From: Paracoccus wurundjeri
GTDB taxonomy: Bacteria > Pseudomonadota > Alphaproteobacteria > Rhodobacterales > Rhodobacteraceae
Reading direction: 5' to 3'
Length of the DNA stretch: 52,331 nucleotides
NCBI RefSeq assembly: GCF_030678915.1
Contig: NZ_JAUUTZ010000031.1
Span: 1-52,331, forward strand
Positions 52,224 through 52,331 of the stretch are shown here, piece by piece. Every line of letters begins with the position of its first letter. Position 1 is the stretch's first letter. Both the position numbers and the translations under genes were made by a program. Below the pieces are notes generated by a model. It was given only the letters and a program-made list of their open reading frames with translations, was not told the DNA's origin and did no database searches.

Positions 52224-52262
52224 CCCGGGGGGAGCCCCCCGGGGGTGGCCCGCGCCCCCCCC
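52224..52262. other. GC hairpin and C runs near window end
   Basis: The stem described for the dispersed repeat is followed by G5 and C11 runs, then ordinary sequence to the end. The hairpin may be a genuine terminator for a gene beyond the window; the run lengths are suspect, as at the other two homopolymer sites. Confidence 0.45.
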
Positions 52263-52331
52263 CCGGTTGAAAAAAACTCCCAGGGTGTAACTGGACGGGA
52301 AAACGCCCGCGGACCCCGTTGCTTGCCCCCA

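Overview
The window looks like a GC-rich chromosome or plasmid segment from a Rhodobacterales alphaproteobacterium (roseobacter/Paracoccus group). The basis is the psd-pssA-pmtA phospholipid operon, a DddQ-type cupin, an HPr-EI fusion, many LysR regulators and Dpp/Opp-type ABC importers, and a tropodithietic-acid (TDA)-like gene set of a kind known from Phaeobacter and Pseudovibrio. No rRNA, tRNA or CRISPR was seen. Both ends, and 9067-9120, contain long C/G homopolymers that look like sequencing or assembly artefacts.

Layout. 0.15-9.1 kb: ordinary chromosomal genes (phosphatidylserine/ethanolamine/choline synthesis, a GcvA-like regulator, DUF2267, a YdcZ-type transporter, gloA, two small envelope proteins, yjdM, DUF2946 and a PepSY membrane protein). 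A 263-bp element with perfect 28-bp terminal inverted repeats (a MITE candidate) lies at 4335-4597. 9.3-33.6 kb: a scavenging region. It holds an M20 amidohydrolase, a P1 (DmpA-type) peptidase, a YtcJ-type amidohydrolase followed by a five-gene Dpp-like importer, a DAO-type oxidoreductase, a DMSP-lyase-family cupin, a PNPOx-FNR-ferredoxin fusion, a gamma-glutamyltransferase followed by a glutathione/peptide-type ABC importer, and a CoA transferase. Two intergenic regions here (22313-22335 and 25273-25295) share a 23-bp dyad, which suggests one regulon.

33.7-50.0 kb: the most interesting part. On the minus strand a SAM methyltransferase, a TdaF-like HFCD flavoprotein, a TonB-dependent receptor, an MFS transporter, a TdaA-like LysR and a TdaB-like GST follow one another. 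Divergent from the methyltransferase is a shortened PaaZ2-like protein whose aldehyde-dehydrogenase active site is missing but whose MaoC hydratase residues are intact. It is followed by a complete Dpp/Nik-type ABC importer. Facing that importer is a minus-strand operon of TdaC-, TdaD- and TdaE-like genes ending in a ChaC-type gamma-glutamylcyclotransferase, an enzyme class tied to TDA self-resistance. I read this as a rearranged cluster for a sulfur-containing tropone. It differs from the textbook cluster by an added methyltransferase and by uptake genes (TonB receptor plus ABC importer), which suggests the product may be methylated and/or recovered as a metal complex. The phenylacetyl-CoA pathway that would feed it, and the sulfur-donor genes, are not in the window.

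How the parts could work together (inference): phenylacetyl-CoA catabolism elsewhere supplies a ring-opened aldehyde through the PaaZ2-like hydratase; TdaE and TdaD act on the CoA ester; TdaB and TdaF add sulfur from a glutathione or cysteine carrier; TdaA controls expression; the MFS protein and the cyclotransferase protect the producer. The nearby gamma-glutamyltransferase and glutathione-type importer could supply sulfur, but this is not shown by the sequence. 50.2-52.1 kb is an HPr-EI phosphotransferase gene outside the cluster.
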